Assembly (NCBI GenBank): GCA_032622095.1
Contig: CP136061.1
Span: 60,881,627-60,945,626 of the forward strand
From: Siphonodentalium dalli
Taxonomy: Eukaryota > Mollusca > Scaphopoda > Gadilida > Siphonodentaliidae
Reading direction: 5' to 3'
DNA: 64,000 bases
Of this stretch, positions 54,829 through 64,000 are shown in pieces. Both the position numbers and the translations under genes were made by a program. The notes beneath the pieces are model-generated. The model had not been told where the DNA came from. It worked only from the letters and a program-made list of their open reading frames with translations, and made no database searches. How positions within the stretch are numbered: the stretch's first letter is position 1; each line of letters starts with the position of its first letter.

Positions 54829-55290
54829 GAAGGTATACCTCTTTCTCTCAGTGGATTATGTTGGTTTATGATACCATGTGCACTCAGCCGGCTGCAGTGT
54901 TGGCAGCCTTTATGGATTTTGAGAAATCTAGGCAAATTAATATTGTTGATCAAAATGGCCGAACAGGTCCCAATGAAAGACCGGTGGTTCCTGATGAGTG
55001 GGGAAACTGGTATACAACGTTACAAAGCATACTTGGCACAATGGATATGTTTTCTTGATTAAATTTGATATCTGTTAGCTCAATTTTGTTAATGGTTTCA
55101 AATGTGGCCACCAAGGAGCGGAAATCTATGGTTAACTAAATTTTCACAAATTAACCCCAGTTTATGGAATGTGATGCTACAATGGCTCCAAAAACTTATT
55201 TACCAAACGAAATCTTCATTCTGAAGGAGTTATTTCCTCGTGTGAATAAGACCATGTCATATCCTGTAAGACAGATAATATACTAATAAT
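54829..55290 (+). pseudogene. Possible decayed ORF, unidentified
   Basis: An open frame starting after a TGA at 54828 reads RYTSFSQWIMLVYDTMCTQP AAV, FMDFEKSRQINIVDQNGR and VPDEWGNWYTTLQSILGTMD before a stop at 55058. The region beyond, read with a frame change, gives MAPKTYLPNEIFILKELFPR VNKTMSYPV (about 55170-55275). Composition is protein-like (Trp, Asp/Glu, amphipathic helices) and the codons are not repeat-derived. I recognise no family. A competing frame (54823-55062) is its shadow. Confidence 0.3.
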
Positions 55291-56022
55291 AATTTGACGC
55301 AAAACTGGTTTGTTATGTGAATGGACCTCTCTGTATACACATGTATATCAATGAAGGAAAACAAATTCAATGCTGTTTGGTTTATTCAAACAAAACAGGT
55401 ATATAAACACCTGCGACTCCAAGTTGGACAGATAAAATCGTTTGGGATAAATCAGTCATTCCTTCAAAATTTGTTTCTTTTGCCCATTTGGTAGTATACA
55501 TGTTCTCTCTCGTGATAATTTCTGTCATTATAATCATCACACCGACGCTAAAGAATTAAGCGAAATGGAATGTATATGTTTGGCAGTTATGTTGCAAAAC
55601 TCCAAAGAATCGGCAAAAGCAATCAGTGGCCTTTGTGTTTCATGCACATGCATGTACTATGAACTCTTCAAATATAATTGAGATATGGTTATCAATTGAT
55701 ATTATAACAGACAAAATGTCTCATGCTCCGTACATAGCATATTTGGAAAACGACGAAATTCCACACATCAGATAACCGGAGATCATGCAACCTATATATA
55801 TGATTTGTTTTATATGAAAGAAATCCATCCCATCCATATGAGTGCTTCAAACATTGGACAAAAAGTTCAGTCATTGGAAGCAGATATAATTTTGAATTGT
55901 TTCCTGGGGGGGGGGGTGGCAGAAAAGAAATTTGGTCTGAGGTACACGGAATTGATTGGCGAAGTAGACGATCAAGTATGCTAACCATGTTTACCAGGAC
56001 CCCCGTGGGTGGATAGAAAAGG
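55291..56022. other. Unassigned; includes a G12 run
   Basis: A 113-residue minus-strand frame (56033-55692) overlaps a poly-G run (55906-55917) and is not credible as a gene. Nothing else recognised. Confidence 0.3.
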
Positions 56023-56334
56023 TTGTCGATCAAAAACCACAGTACAAAGGATAGGGTAAATGACCAAAAGCTGTTGGTGTTCGGATACGGTCAGCAGTCA
56101 GTCCGGTGTGCTATCAAGATGTGTTCAGACGAAAGTGACCGACAATTGACAACCAAACAACAGGAAAAGTATATTAGAAATAGTATTCTTCACATTTTAG
56201 TAAGCATTTTAATTGCTCGGATTTTTGTAAAGTCAAAGCTGGAAAGGCAAGGAATGTCCAGTATGATGCAACATGTATCCCCGGAAGATGAGCGCCATCC
56301 ATCTGTTTACATTCCTCTCAACACAGTGTTGTAG
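56023..56334 (+). other. 103-residue open frame, doubtful
   Basis: Basic N-terminal half (KLLVFGYGQQSVRCAIKM, DRQLTTKQQEKYIRNS) then a hydrophobic stretch (ILHILVSILIARIF). This resembles a short single-pass membrane protein in outline. No family recognised and no supporting splice or start context. Sequence downstream to 56700 is lysine-codon rich without a long frame. Confidence 0.2.
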
Positions 56335-56699
56335 ATGTAATAAAAGAGAACATAGCACTATGACGAGAAGGAAATTCTGAAGATGTCATGGCCGAATTAA
56401 GAGACCAGCATATCTTAATCCAACAAATCTAAATAAACATCAAAAGAAACTGTTGGAACAGCATACGGTGACGCATTCCAAGAAGTTTATGCCAGAGAAA
56501 GAAAAACATCTTACTTCAATTGAGAACAAAAATAAATCTGTTTACCGTGAACAAGCCAGTTGAAAATGTCAATGACACTGTATTTCAACTTGGGAATGAG
56601 TAATTATTTTGCTGAGCAATGAATATGATGATAAAGAATGACAGTAACAAACAAATACACAAAAGGTCTTGTATTGTGCAGATGAAATTAGTTTCATTT

Positions 56700-57610
56700 C
56701 AAACATGTCACCAATAAATGTGGGTTGCAGTGTGTGACGATGGATTCAAATGTGAAATCCAATATGGCTGCTGGCAGCCATATTTTATAACGAATTTAAG
56801 AAATGAATCGCTGGCTCCCATCTAGAGGTCACCCCGAAGATCCAAATGAAGTTTTGTGACGATTGGATGAGGGATGTGGCATGTAGGGTGTGCCGAAGGA
56901 TTTAGTCATGCAAACTGTACAATCCAAGATTGCCGCTGGCATTCATGTTTTTCTACGAATTTCGAAAAAAATCGATGGCTGCCATTTAGAAGTCACCCTG
57001 AAGATCCATGTAAAGTTTGGTGATGATCGGATGAGTGTGACATGAAGTATTTAGTCACGCAAAGAGCATATTTTTCATCTAATGTTGTTCGAATTCGATG
57101 GCTCCCATCCAGAAGTGATCCTAAATATGCAATTTTTCAACAAAAAATAAATGCTGGCTGCAGGCTGTGCCGATTGATTTAAGGAATACAAGATACCTGC
57201 TGGCGGCCATGTTTTTTAACGAATATCGGGCAAAATCGATAGCTCCCTTCTAGAGGTTACCCCGAATATCCATATGAAGTTTAGTGACGATCAGATGAGA
57301 GATGTAACATGTAGGGTGTGCCACAATATTTAGTCATACAAAGAATCAGATCCCATATGGTTGATGGCGGCCATGTTTTTCGATCAAATTCGATAGCTCT
57401 CATCATGTAATCCCAATCATGCCTGTAGATTTACAAAACCTTTCTTCGATATATGTAGGGTTTGCCCATGGTTATAATTTGAAATCCAAGATGGCTGCTG
57501 GTGGCCATATTCTTTTTATCGAATTTAAGAAATAATCGATGGTTCCCATCTAGAGGTCACACCTGAGATCCATTTGAAGTTTGGTGATGATCGAATTTAA
57601 GGTCTTCATT
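56700..57610. repeat. GGCCAT-rich tandem repeat, ~170-bp monomers (copy 2)
   Basis: About five monomers. AATCCAA.ATGGCTGCTGGC.G CCAT recurs near 56755, 56930, 57175, 57350 and 57485. Each is followed by GAATTT..G.AAATCGATGGC TCCCATCTAGAGGTCACC and GAAGTTT.GTGA.GATC. Same family as 10280-10980. Non-coding. Confidence 0.8.
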
Positions 57611-57784
57611 GCAGGTGGTGGGTCATATTGGAGAAACGCCTTTGGCTAAGGAATGTGAGCAGTTCCTTGACATCATTTGAGTTGTGTAAAGAAGAGAGAT
57701 GAAAGAGACTGGTCTCATGTAACTTTGGCTCGGTGATGTCCAGGAAACCAGCCATCAACGTCACACCTATGGTACGCCAACTAC
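57611..57784. other. Unassigned spacer
   Basis: Short unique sequence between repeats. Confidence 0.3.
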
Positions 57785-57892
57785 TACTGTAATGCTCTAA
57801 TTAATCGACCTCTTAACCACAGCAGAATTATGGGTAACTTTTCAGGATTTAGTGGGAAATATGGCTTGTTGCCACTCATCGGAAAGTTCAAG
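57785..57892. mobile_element. Mariner-like MITE M1, truncated copy
   Basis: ACTGTAATGCTCTAATTAAT CGACCTCTTAACCACAGCAG AATTATGGGTAACTTTTCAG matches M1. It ends at CATCGGAAAGTTC, without the second terminus. Confidence 0.75.
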
Positions 57893-58523
57893 TGAAATTC
57901 AAATACACGTGAATGGAGTCATTATATTCTTCGTAATTCTTCATAACTCGACAAGCTGACACATACTTATACAGTGGATACACAGCTAGTGTCGTCGCTT
58001 GAAATGTTTAAGTGCACATGTGGTATTTGGCATACATGTATATTAGACACTTCATAGCCTCGTCCCATAGATCACAAATCCCTGATATGAGCGGACATAA
58101 ACAGTCTAAGTGACAGCATTACCTACTTATTTAGATTGTCATCACATACACATTGTCCACTGCATGGGGACAGTGTCATTTTTCCAAAGTTTGTTCGGAT
58201 CTTCAATGACCTCAAAGCATTTATGGAACTAAGTAAGCTACATGTAAATAGTATTCATGACGTGGGGAAATCTGAATTTCTTATTACATTCTTCTGAAGG
58301 CCATCTATAGAACAATGCACATTCAAAAATAGCATTATCCTAACCGATATCCCAAGCTGTTGTGTGGATCGAGAAGACTGTTACAGTTCCATTCAGTGTG
58401 GAACCCTAAACAGCTTTCACTGATGTTGTACTCCTTATAAATGTAGTAGAGAGCTTTTATTCCACCTGCAATGTGCATGCATGTTGCAAGTTTCCGATTA
58501 TAGTAAAGATTAGTATTATGTTG
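57893..58523. other. Unassigned, no gene seen
   Basis: No frames or repeats of note. Confidence 0.3.
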
Positions 58524-58767
58524 GTGTCGCGGCCTCGGTTTATTAATTTAATTCAGAAGGTGCAATTCGTATCGGTGGGAGTGTCGCGGCCAGGGTTTAT
58601 TAAATGTAATTCATGAGGTGCCATTCGTATCGATGGGAGTGTCGCGGCCTCGGTTTATTAAATGTAATTCAGGAGGTGCCATTCGTATCGATGGGAGTGT
58701 CGCGGCCTCGGTTTATTAAATGTAATTCAGGAGGTGCCATTCGTATCGATGGGAGTGTCGCGGCCTC
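58524..58767 (+). repeat. 58-bp tandem repeat, ~4.2 copies
   Basis: Unit landmarks are GTGTCGCGGCCTCGGTTTAT TAAATGTAATTCAGGAGGTG CCATTCGTATCGATGGGA. The first copy is more diverged (TTAATTTAATTCAGAAGG); the last two full copies are identical. The array ends in a partial GTGTCGCGGCCTC. Confidence 0.93.
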
Positions 58768-59404
58768 TTATGTTCTCATTTGACAACACAAAACTATACT
58801 TTGATAAATGAGATAGAGGTTGTTGGTGATGTATTACTTTTCTACACAATCAGGTCGAGCTATTAAACAGCCATCCTCACATCCTAGCCAATGTATCCGA
58901 CAACCGACTGAGGATAATTTGCGGATGTGTGCAGAGAATCGAGAGGCTGGAGAGAATCCACTTTTAGTGATTGGTTGGAGTGTATGGTCTAACGTCAACC
59001 ACGTGACTCTACTCGAACGTTATTTATAAGCGACTGACAATTTAGCTAATTGTGGGATTGTGCGTGAATGCCATGTTGACCAAAGACTCTTTTAAGCTTT
59101 AGATGTTTCGAGACAGGAGCATTTGTACATGCCCAAAATAGCGGTATATTGGACTAGCTGATAAATGGTGTGATGTCAGTTTACCCTGTAACCATAGCTA
59201 GCTAGTTCACCTCGTTATGGTCAGATATGATCATAAAACTTGCATAATCCCGTGCTGGATTAACTTGTTCGCTGCTAAATATCATACATACACATAATGA
59301 AATGCACAGATATATTTCAATAAACAGTAAATCCTTAAATGTTATGCTCGGAGCAGGTAATTTACTATATTTGCACTCTTTTCTCAAATTTGATTCACAC
59401 GTAC
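58768..59404. other. Unassigned, no gene seen
   Basis: Small frames only (58820-59029 plus, 59202-59387 minus). No motif. Confidence 0.3.
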
Positions 59405-59685
59405 ATTTGTGATTAGGTTATAAGCCTGGATGTCTCATTATGCTATGGTTGTGAGTCTGTATGTCTCATTGGGCTACGGTTGTGAGGCTACCGTGTATGG
59501 TTGTGAGCCTGGTTGTCGGATTAGGTTATGGTTATGAGTCTGGTTGTCGGGTTAGGTTATGGTTATAAGTTTGTTTTCCAGAATAGGTTATAGCTATAAG
59601 TTTGGTTGTCAAATTAGGTTTGGATATGAGCCTGGATGTCTGATTAGTTTATGGTTATGAGCTTGGTTGTCGGACGGCGTCATTT
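59405..59685 (+). repeat. ~31-bp degenerate minisatellite
   Basis: About eight diverged copies of GATTAGGTTATGGTTATGAG (TCTGGTTGTCG). Period is 30-36 bp with indels. Non-coding. Confidence 0.75.
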
Positions 59686-60779
59686 TTCACAAACTTTTCG
59701 CAATATAAGTACCTTTTCTGACAATTATATTGGTCGGCATCCAGTGAAATTTCACAAAGTCCCAATTTAATTATATATGTCACAATATTTCAAAATTATT
59801 ACCTGACAAACTCTATTTAAATGATTAAACTAAACAAACAATACAGTGTCGTCGCCAAAGCCCATGCATATCTGGGCTTCCAGCACTCTTACGTAGGGTC
59901 CAATTCCAAATATGGGCTTTCAGCATTGAACCAGTTAAAGTCATATCGCGTCTGCCTTGCGTTCTTGAGGCATAAATGTACAAAATGGGGTTGTGTCAAT
60001 AATGCAACATTTGCGCTGCGTTGTTTTATTGAAACTTTGTTTTTCGTCGTTCACATGTATTACACGTTACGACGGCTAGCCGCATCCACATGTAACATGC
60101 GAATATTATTATACAGTTACCACGAGAAGACACATAGAAACCCTACAATCCGTGCAAGCGCAATCTATCTAGTACCAAGTCCACATCAGCCTATCACCAG
60201 TCATACCCAAATGCAGCCTGACGGGATTTGAAAGTGAATTTGCTGGGCGCTGTAATCGGCGAAATTGCATAGGATGCGCGGCTATTGATATATGTTATCT
60301 AACAGCCGTAAATATCGATGGCGCCTCTGTTCCTGGAAATTGGTTTTGAGGGTGTGCAATCTTTCAATCGCAAAGTTGTGTTTAAATGTTTGATAACTCG
60401 TCTTACTCCCAGGAATAATTCGTAGTTATCGCTCGTCTTATGTGTCAATTCTTCTCACCTAGTTACCCTCTCCCACATCATCAAGTTCGGGAATTGGCCT
60501 ACTTTTGCACCGGCTGTTCCGAAGTGATTGCCAAAATGCAATATGTGGACAAAAAGGACAACGTTCGTTGGTGCACTGTTTTGAGACCGTACAATTAAAA
60601 CACAGTAGTATCCCAGATTGCGTAGCTAGCGAGTAGCGACAATCATGATGGTCTAATGCTAAATGGTTCATAGGAGGCGATTTGCAAATATAAATGGCTA
60701 AGCCAAGACATAAATATCATTGAAAAAAGAGGACAGAAGAACATTGTCCCCATGCTCCTAAAATGAGGCGACTGGCTGG
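59686..60779. other. Unassigned; one 136-residue frame
   Basis: The plus-strand frame at 59821-60231 starts MIKLNKQYSVVAKAHAYLGF and has a hydrophobic segment (CFIETLFFVVHMYYTL). It is neither repetitive nor similar to anything I recognise. A 70-residue minus-strand frame (60671-60459) is Cys/His-rich without a defined spacing. Neither is called. Confidence 0.25.
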
Positions 60780-61165
60780 CTGGGCTGTTCTAACCCACAT
60801 ATCGGGCAAATATGTTCATAATCGACCTATAATACTCACCTAGGTTCGCATTGGATTATTTGACTATGAAATAAGCCGATAGTGGACCCATACATGTATC
60901 CGTTATTCCTTTTAAGGCGCGGGCCACAATGTAAACACATTTTAAAGAGCGTACATATGGTAAGTCGTGAGTTGGTTTAGTCGCGTTATTGTCCGCCCTT
61001 AATGAACTTGTAATAAGTTATGAGTCGATAATGGTACTAAAACACTCTCATATTCAGATCGTTTGGACTCAAAATGAGGTGATTCTACGCCGATTATGCA
61101 CCTAAAACAAATCATATTATAAGCCGATAACGTGCTGATTTTCGGGAGAACAAGCTGGTTCTAAC
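60780..61165 (-). mobile_element. Foldback MITE F1, copy on the minus strand
   Basis: The right side CGATAACGTGCTGATTTTCG GGAGAACAAGCTGG is the inverted form of the F1 start at 40660. Left TTCATAATCGACCTATAAT matches the other F1 end. Internal landmarks are GGCGCGGGCCACAATG, AAAGAGCGTAC and CTCAAAATGAGGTGATTCTA. TTCTAACCCAC occurs just outside the right end (61159) and near the left end (60788), possibly a long target duplication. Confidence 0.65.
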
Positions 61166-62029
61166 CCACTAATCCCATACAGAATTTCAAAAAGGAAATA
61201 TATGTCTGACGCAAGCAAATTTGCAAATTTCACAACTCAAAAATATGTTGAGTTTAAATGTACTCGGATATTTCAATTCACCAACAAAGTTTCCAACTAA
61301 GGCAAGATAACTATACTAATAATAACGGGTGATGTTTTTGTTAACGCCTGCCATTTGATGTAATTGCAGCTGAGAGAAAACTAGATATATAGTGGAAGTA
61401 TTTATTCTTGAAGCTTCCATGCATAATCATAAAGAAACATTTGATCATAATTAATATACAACATGTATACGGGCACCGACAGCCACCTACCAATTATATG
61501 CCACCTTCCATAGGTGAAACAAAATTTCCCCTGCAGAGTGTGGCACAGCAATGTGTGGTGTGAAAAAGGGAAGTGGCTGCCGGCATCCGTGAGTCAAAAC
61601 TATGGAATGCCCGCCAAGCCGCAGGCCGCCAAGAAAGAAGATTCGGATAAGATGAAGCCATATTCCTATGTCAAGTTTCTTGCCGAGTAAGAGCCGGGGG
61701 TATGGGAACTGAGGCCCCCTAACTGCAAACCGCGTCCCAGAGCGCCGATGGACCATAAAGACGTGACAACAAGCAAGCTGAAATGAAAATAACTGGACCA
61801 GTATCCACATCTCACCAAAATAATACACATATAATATACAATGTATAATATATAAACCATAATACACAAGTCACCATATATTTTAGCATATCCAGATTGA
61901 CAGACACAAGGCTTGAATTTATCTTATGTCTCTTGACAAGTCGCCTACTTTTATTCCCCCAATTTTTTTTAATAACACTTACCGGTAGTTAGCCCAATGT
62001 AATTTGTTAATGTATTTAGATCTTGTAGC
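61166..62029. other. Unassigned; one minus-strand frame
   Basis: The 126-residue minus frame (61867-61487) begins with an AT-rich, tyrosine-rich stretch typical of chance frames. The C-terminal half (RSGTRFAVRGPQFPYPRLLL) has a different composition. Not supported as a gene. Confidence 0.25.
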
Positions 62030-63118
62030 TGTAGTGTTATGTTATAACTTATAACAATAATAACATTGTCATATTAGTCAGAATTGTCATATTAGTGAGA
62101 AATGTTATTAGTGTGAAATGTCATATTAATAATGATTGTCATATTAATAATGTAAATTTGTCATATTAGTGCGAGAATGTCAAATTAGTATGGAAATTGT
62201 TGAGTTAGTGTGAAATTGTCATAAATGTTAAAATGTCATGCAAGTGTGAAAATTGTCAAAAAATGGGGAAAAAACAGTTGGCATACAAACCATATTTCAT
62301 GTGAAAATGGAATTTGATGTGAACGTAGTATTTGGTGTGAAAATAGTATTTGGTGTGACAATAGTATTTGTTGTGAAAATAGTATTTGTGTGAAAATAGT
62401 ATTTGGTGTGAACAATCAATAGTCAATTATCAATCAATATTGTGTAATTATCATAGTCAATAGTGTAATTATTATAGTCAATCGTGTGAAATTATCATAG
62501 TCAATAGTGTAATTATCAGTCAAATTATCAGTCAATAGTGTGAAATTATATAGTTAATAGTGTAATGTCATATCAATAGTAAATTATCAGTCAGTTGTGT
62601 AAATTATCATAGTCAATTGTGTAATTCAATATACTAAGTCAATAGTGTGAAATTATCATAGTCAATACTAAGTGTGAAACTAAAATAGTCAATTGTGTAA
62701 TTATCATAGTCAATAGTGTGAAATTATCAGTCAATAGTGTTAATTTATCATATAGTGAAAATTATCAGTATCAGATCGTGTGAAATTATTATAGTAGTGT
62801 AAAATTAATTTATATTAGTGTGAAGTTATTATAACTGTGTGAAAATTATTCCCAAACAAAAATTTAATTACACGTAGTTAGACCAAAGCTTTTATGTTAT
62901 ACCATTCTCGTATTAGTGGAATAAATATATTACTAGTATTAGTAATGTGACAATTATCATATGAATAGATAATAGTGTGAAATTGTAATGTTACTAGTAG
63001 TGTAGAATTGTCATAGTATTGTGAACATTGTCCTTATTCGTGTGAAAATCATAGTTATAATAAATAGTAGGAAAATAGTCATATTTGTATGAATTTATTA
63101 TCTTAGTGTGAAATTAGT
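62030..63118 (+). repeat. ~1.1-kb AT-rich degenerate array
   Basis: Irregular repeats on the pattern GTGTGAAATTATCATAGTCA ATA, shading into GTGTGAAAATAGTATTTG and GTCATATTAGTGTGAAAT. Period varies (~18-25 bp) with heavy indels. No long frames. The sequence shows slippage-type decay rather than a conserved element. Confidence 0.85.
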
Positions 63119-63453
63119 GTGGTCGTGACTTTTTTTTTCTTCTTTTTTTTTCTGTTGGTTCTACCGTTATAATTTAAACTGCCAAAGCATGATTTAGCAT
63201 GATTCGGACAAGAAGACTCTGGGTGAGGCTTCTTCTCCTTGTGCTGTGGCCAACATGTGGCACAGATGTGCTCGACTGTTCTAGTCTGCCCCTGAACCAG
63301 TGCGTGGTGAGGGTCAGACTGCAAACAATGATTTCGTTGATAAGACAAACAATGCCATGTGTAATCGTCAACACATTGATAGAAGACTGAACTCCCAAAT
63401 CTATCATTATTAATATTATGATCGAAATTCAATTTATTATTTTGAGCCAACAC
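63119..63453 (-). pseudogene. Possible B-box-like zinc-binding fragment with an A-rich 3' end
   Basis: The minus frame (63453-63103) includes CVDDYTWHCLSYQRNHCLQS DPHHALV, resembling the C..C/H spacing of a B-box finger with one cysteine replaced by tyrosine, and a second Cys/His series, HICATCWPQHKEKKPHPESS CPNHAKSC. The C-terminus is a lysine run encoded by an A-rich tract (plus strand T-rich, 63130-63152), which could be the poly(A) of a retrocopy. An alternative is chance in a low-complexity neighbourhood; the plus strand is also partly open. Confidence 0.25.
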
Positions 63454-64000
63454 ATTATTAACTGCAAGACCAAGTGAAGAAAGTTTCTGTGAAACTCTCG
63501 TATTCAGAGATTCAAGATTTCACAATTTATCAATATCAAATTTCTAAAGTAAAATCAATTAAACAGAAATTTCTATATCTTTTGAATTTTTTTACATGTA
63601 GCATGCACACCTTTAATTGTATGTGTACTCTCTCTTGTTTTTGGATAGTTTCTACTCCAACTTGTTTTCACGATCCTGTTCCTGCTGGGCCTAATTTCCT
63701 TTTTGGCTGGGCAATCATGTGCTCGTCCAATGACTCGTGTCTGTGAATGTGAGTGCTGATTCTGAGATATCGGTATTACTAGTAGTAATAGTAGTAGTAG
63801 TAGGAATACCCGTGCAGTCACTTCACTCAACATCAGAATAATTAGCAGCACCAGCAGATTACACGTGTTTATCCTTTATAACAACACCACTGTCAATGTC
63901 TGCATCAAATTCAAAATGGCCTGATCGCCCCGATACCATCCTTGAACTTGAAGTCAGACGACGATGTGACGTCACGAACTCGGGACTCAAGAACTTGTCA
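63454..64000. other. Unassigned; contains a TAG microsatellite
   Basis: 63778-63803 is an imperfect (TAG)n run (AGTAGTAATAGTAGTAGTAG). The frames 63474-63746 (plus) and 63851-63573 (minus) overlap each other and have no recognised domain. The minus frame's leucine run is the microsatellite. Confidence 0.35.

Noticed and set aside
55692-56033. 113-residue minus-strand frame
   Set aside because: It runs through a poly-G tract that gives a proline run, and has no protein-like conservation signs.
61487-61867. 126-residue minus-strand frame
   Set aside because: The first third is low-complexity AT-derived residues, there is no motif, and an alternative frame overlaps it.
1-64000. Search for LTR retrotransposons or endogenous viruses
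   Set aside because: No long direct terminal repeats with TG..CA ends, primer-binding sites, protease/integrase motifs or envelope-like frames were seen.

Overview
This window looks like intergenic or intronic DNA from a large, repeat-rich animal genome. The host is most likely a mollusc or another lophotrochozoan. That is an inference from AT-rich composition, very low coding density, no bacterial-style gene packing, and several repeat types that I recall as common in molluscs: degenerate retrotransposon tails ending in CAAT-type repeats, 'gagttatggccctt'-like repeats, and GGCCAT-rich tandem repeats. I found no complete, convincing host protein-coding gene, no rRNA or tRNA gene, and no prokaryotic feature. 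Almost every long open frame is repeat DNA that happens to lack stops, or a broken mobile-element protein.

Layout. 0-3 kb: a ~1.3 kb element with long inverted termini; partial copies recur at 21.8-24.0 kb and 26.4-28.7 kb. 5.5-5.9 kb: a membrane-protein-like frame that could be a single host exon. 6.1-8.2 kb: nested elements (inverted arms, then a hAT-like element with a perfect 8-bp target duplication, then a piggyBac-type MITE). 8.4-10.2 kb: a 21-bp minisatellite arranged as inverted arms. 11.3-20.9 kb: four copies of one retrotransposon family carrying a Gag-like zinc-knuckle ORF1 but no reverse transcriptase. 22.2-23.9 kb: an insertion carrying a long hairpin. 24.5-25.3 kb: a broken RecQ-like helicase fragment (minus strand). 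26.4-28.2 kb: a second inverted minisatellite. 28.7-31.1 kb: an unidentified coding remnant, a Harbinger-like MITE and a broken SGNH-hydrolase-like fragment. 34.3-35.7 kb: the 3' end of a LINE with reverse-transcriptase C-terminal sequence. 36.1-39.9 kb: a cluster of minisatellites with whole-number copy counts (23 bp x 35, 40 bp x 5, 26 bp x 21). 40.5-47.3 kb: a palimpsest of the ORF1 retrotransposon cut by a hAT-like element, a Helitron-like element, mariner-like MITEs and hairpins. 48-64 kb: more degenerate repeats, small retrotransposon fragments, a 58-bp array, and a ~1.1 kb AT-rich degenerate array.

Biologically the window is an archive of transposition. The insertion order can be read from target duplications and empty sites: retrotransposon first, then hAT, then Helitron, with a mariner-like MITE inserted independently into another retrotransposon copy. 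The observations I consider least ordinary are the ORF1-only (reverse-transcriptase-less) retrotransposon architecture shared by three copies, the two inverted-minisatellite (foldback-like) structures, and two piggyBac-type MITEs with different ends around the same palindromic core.
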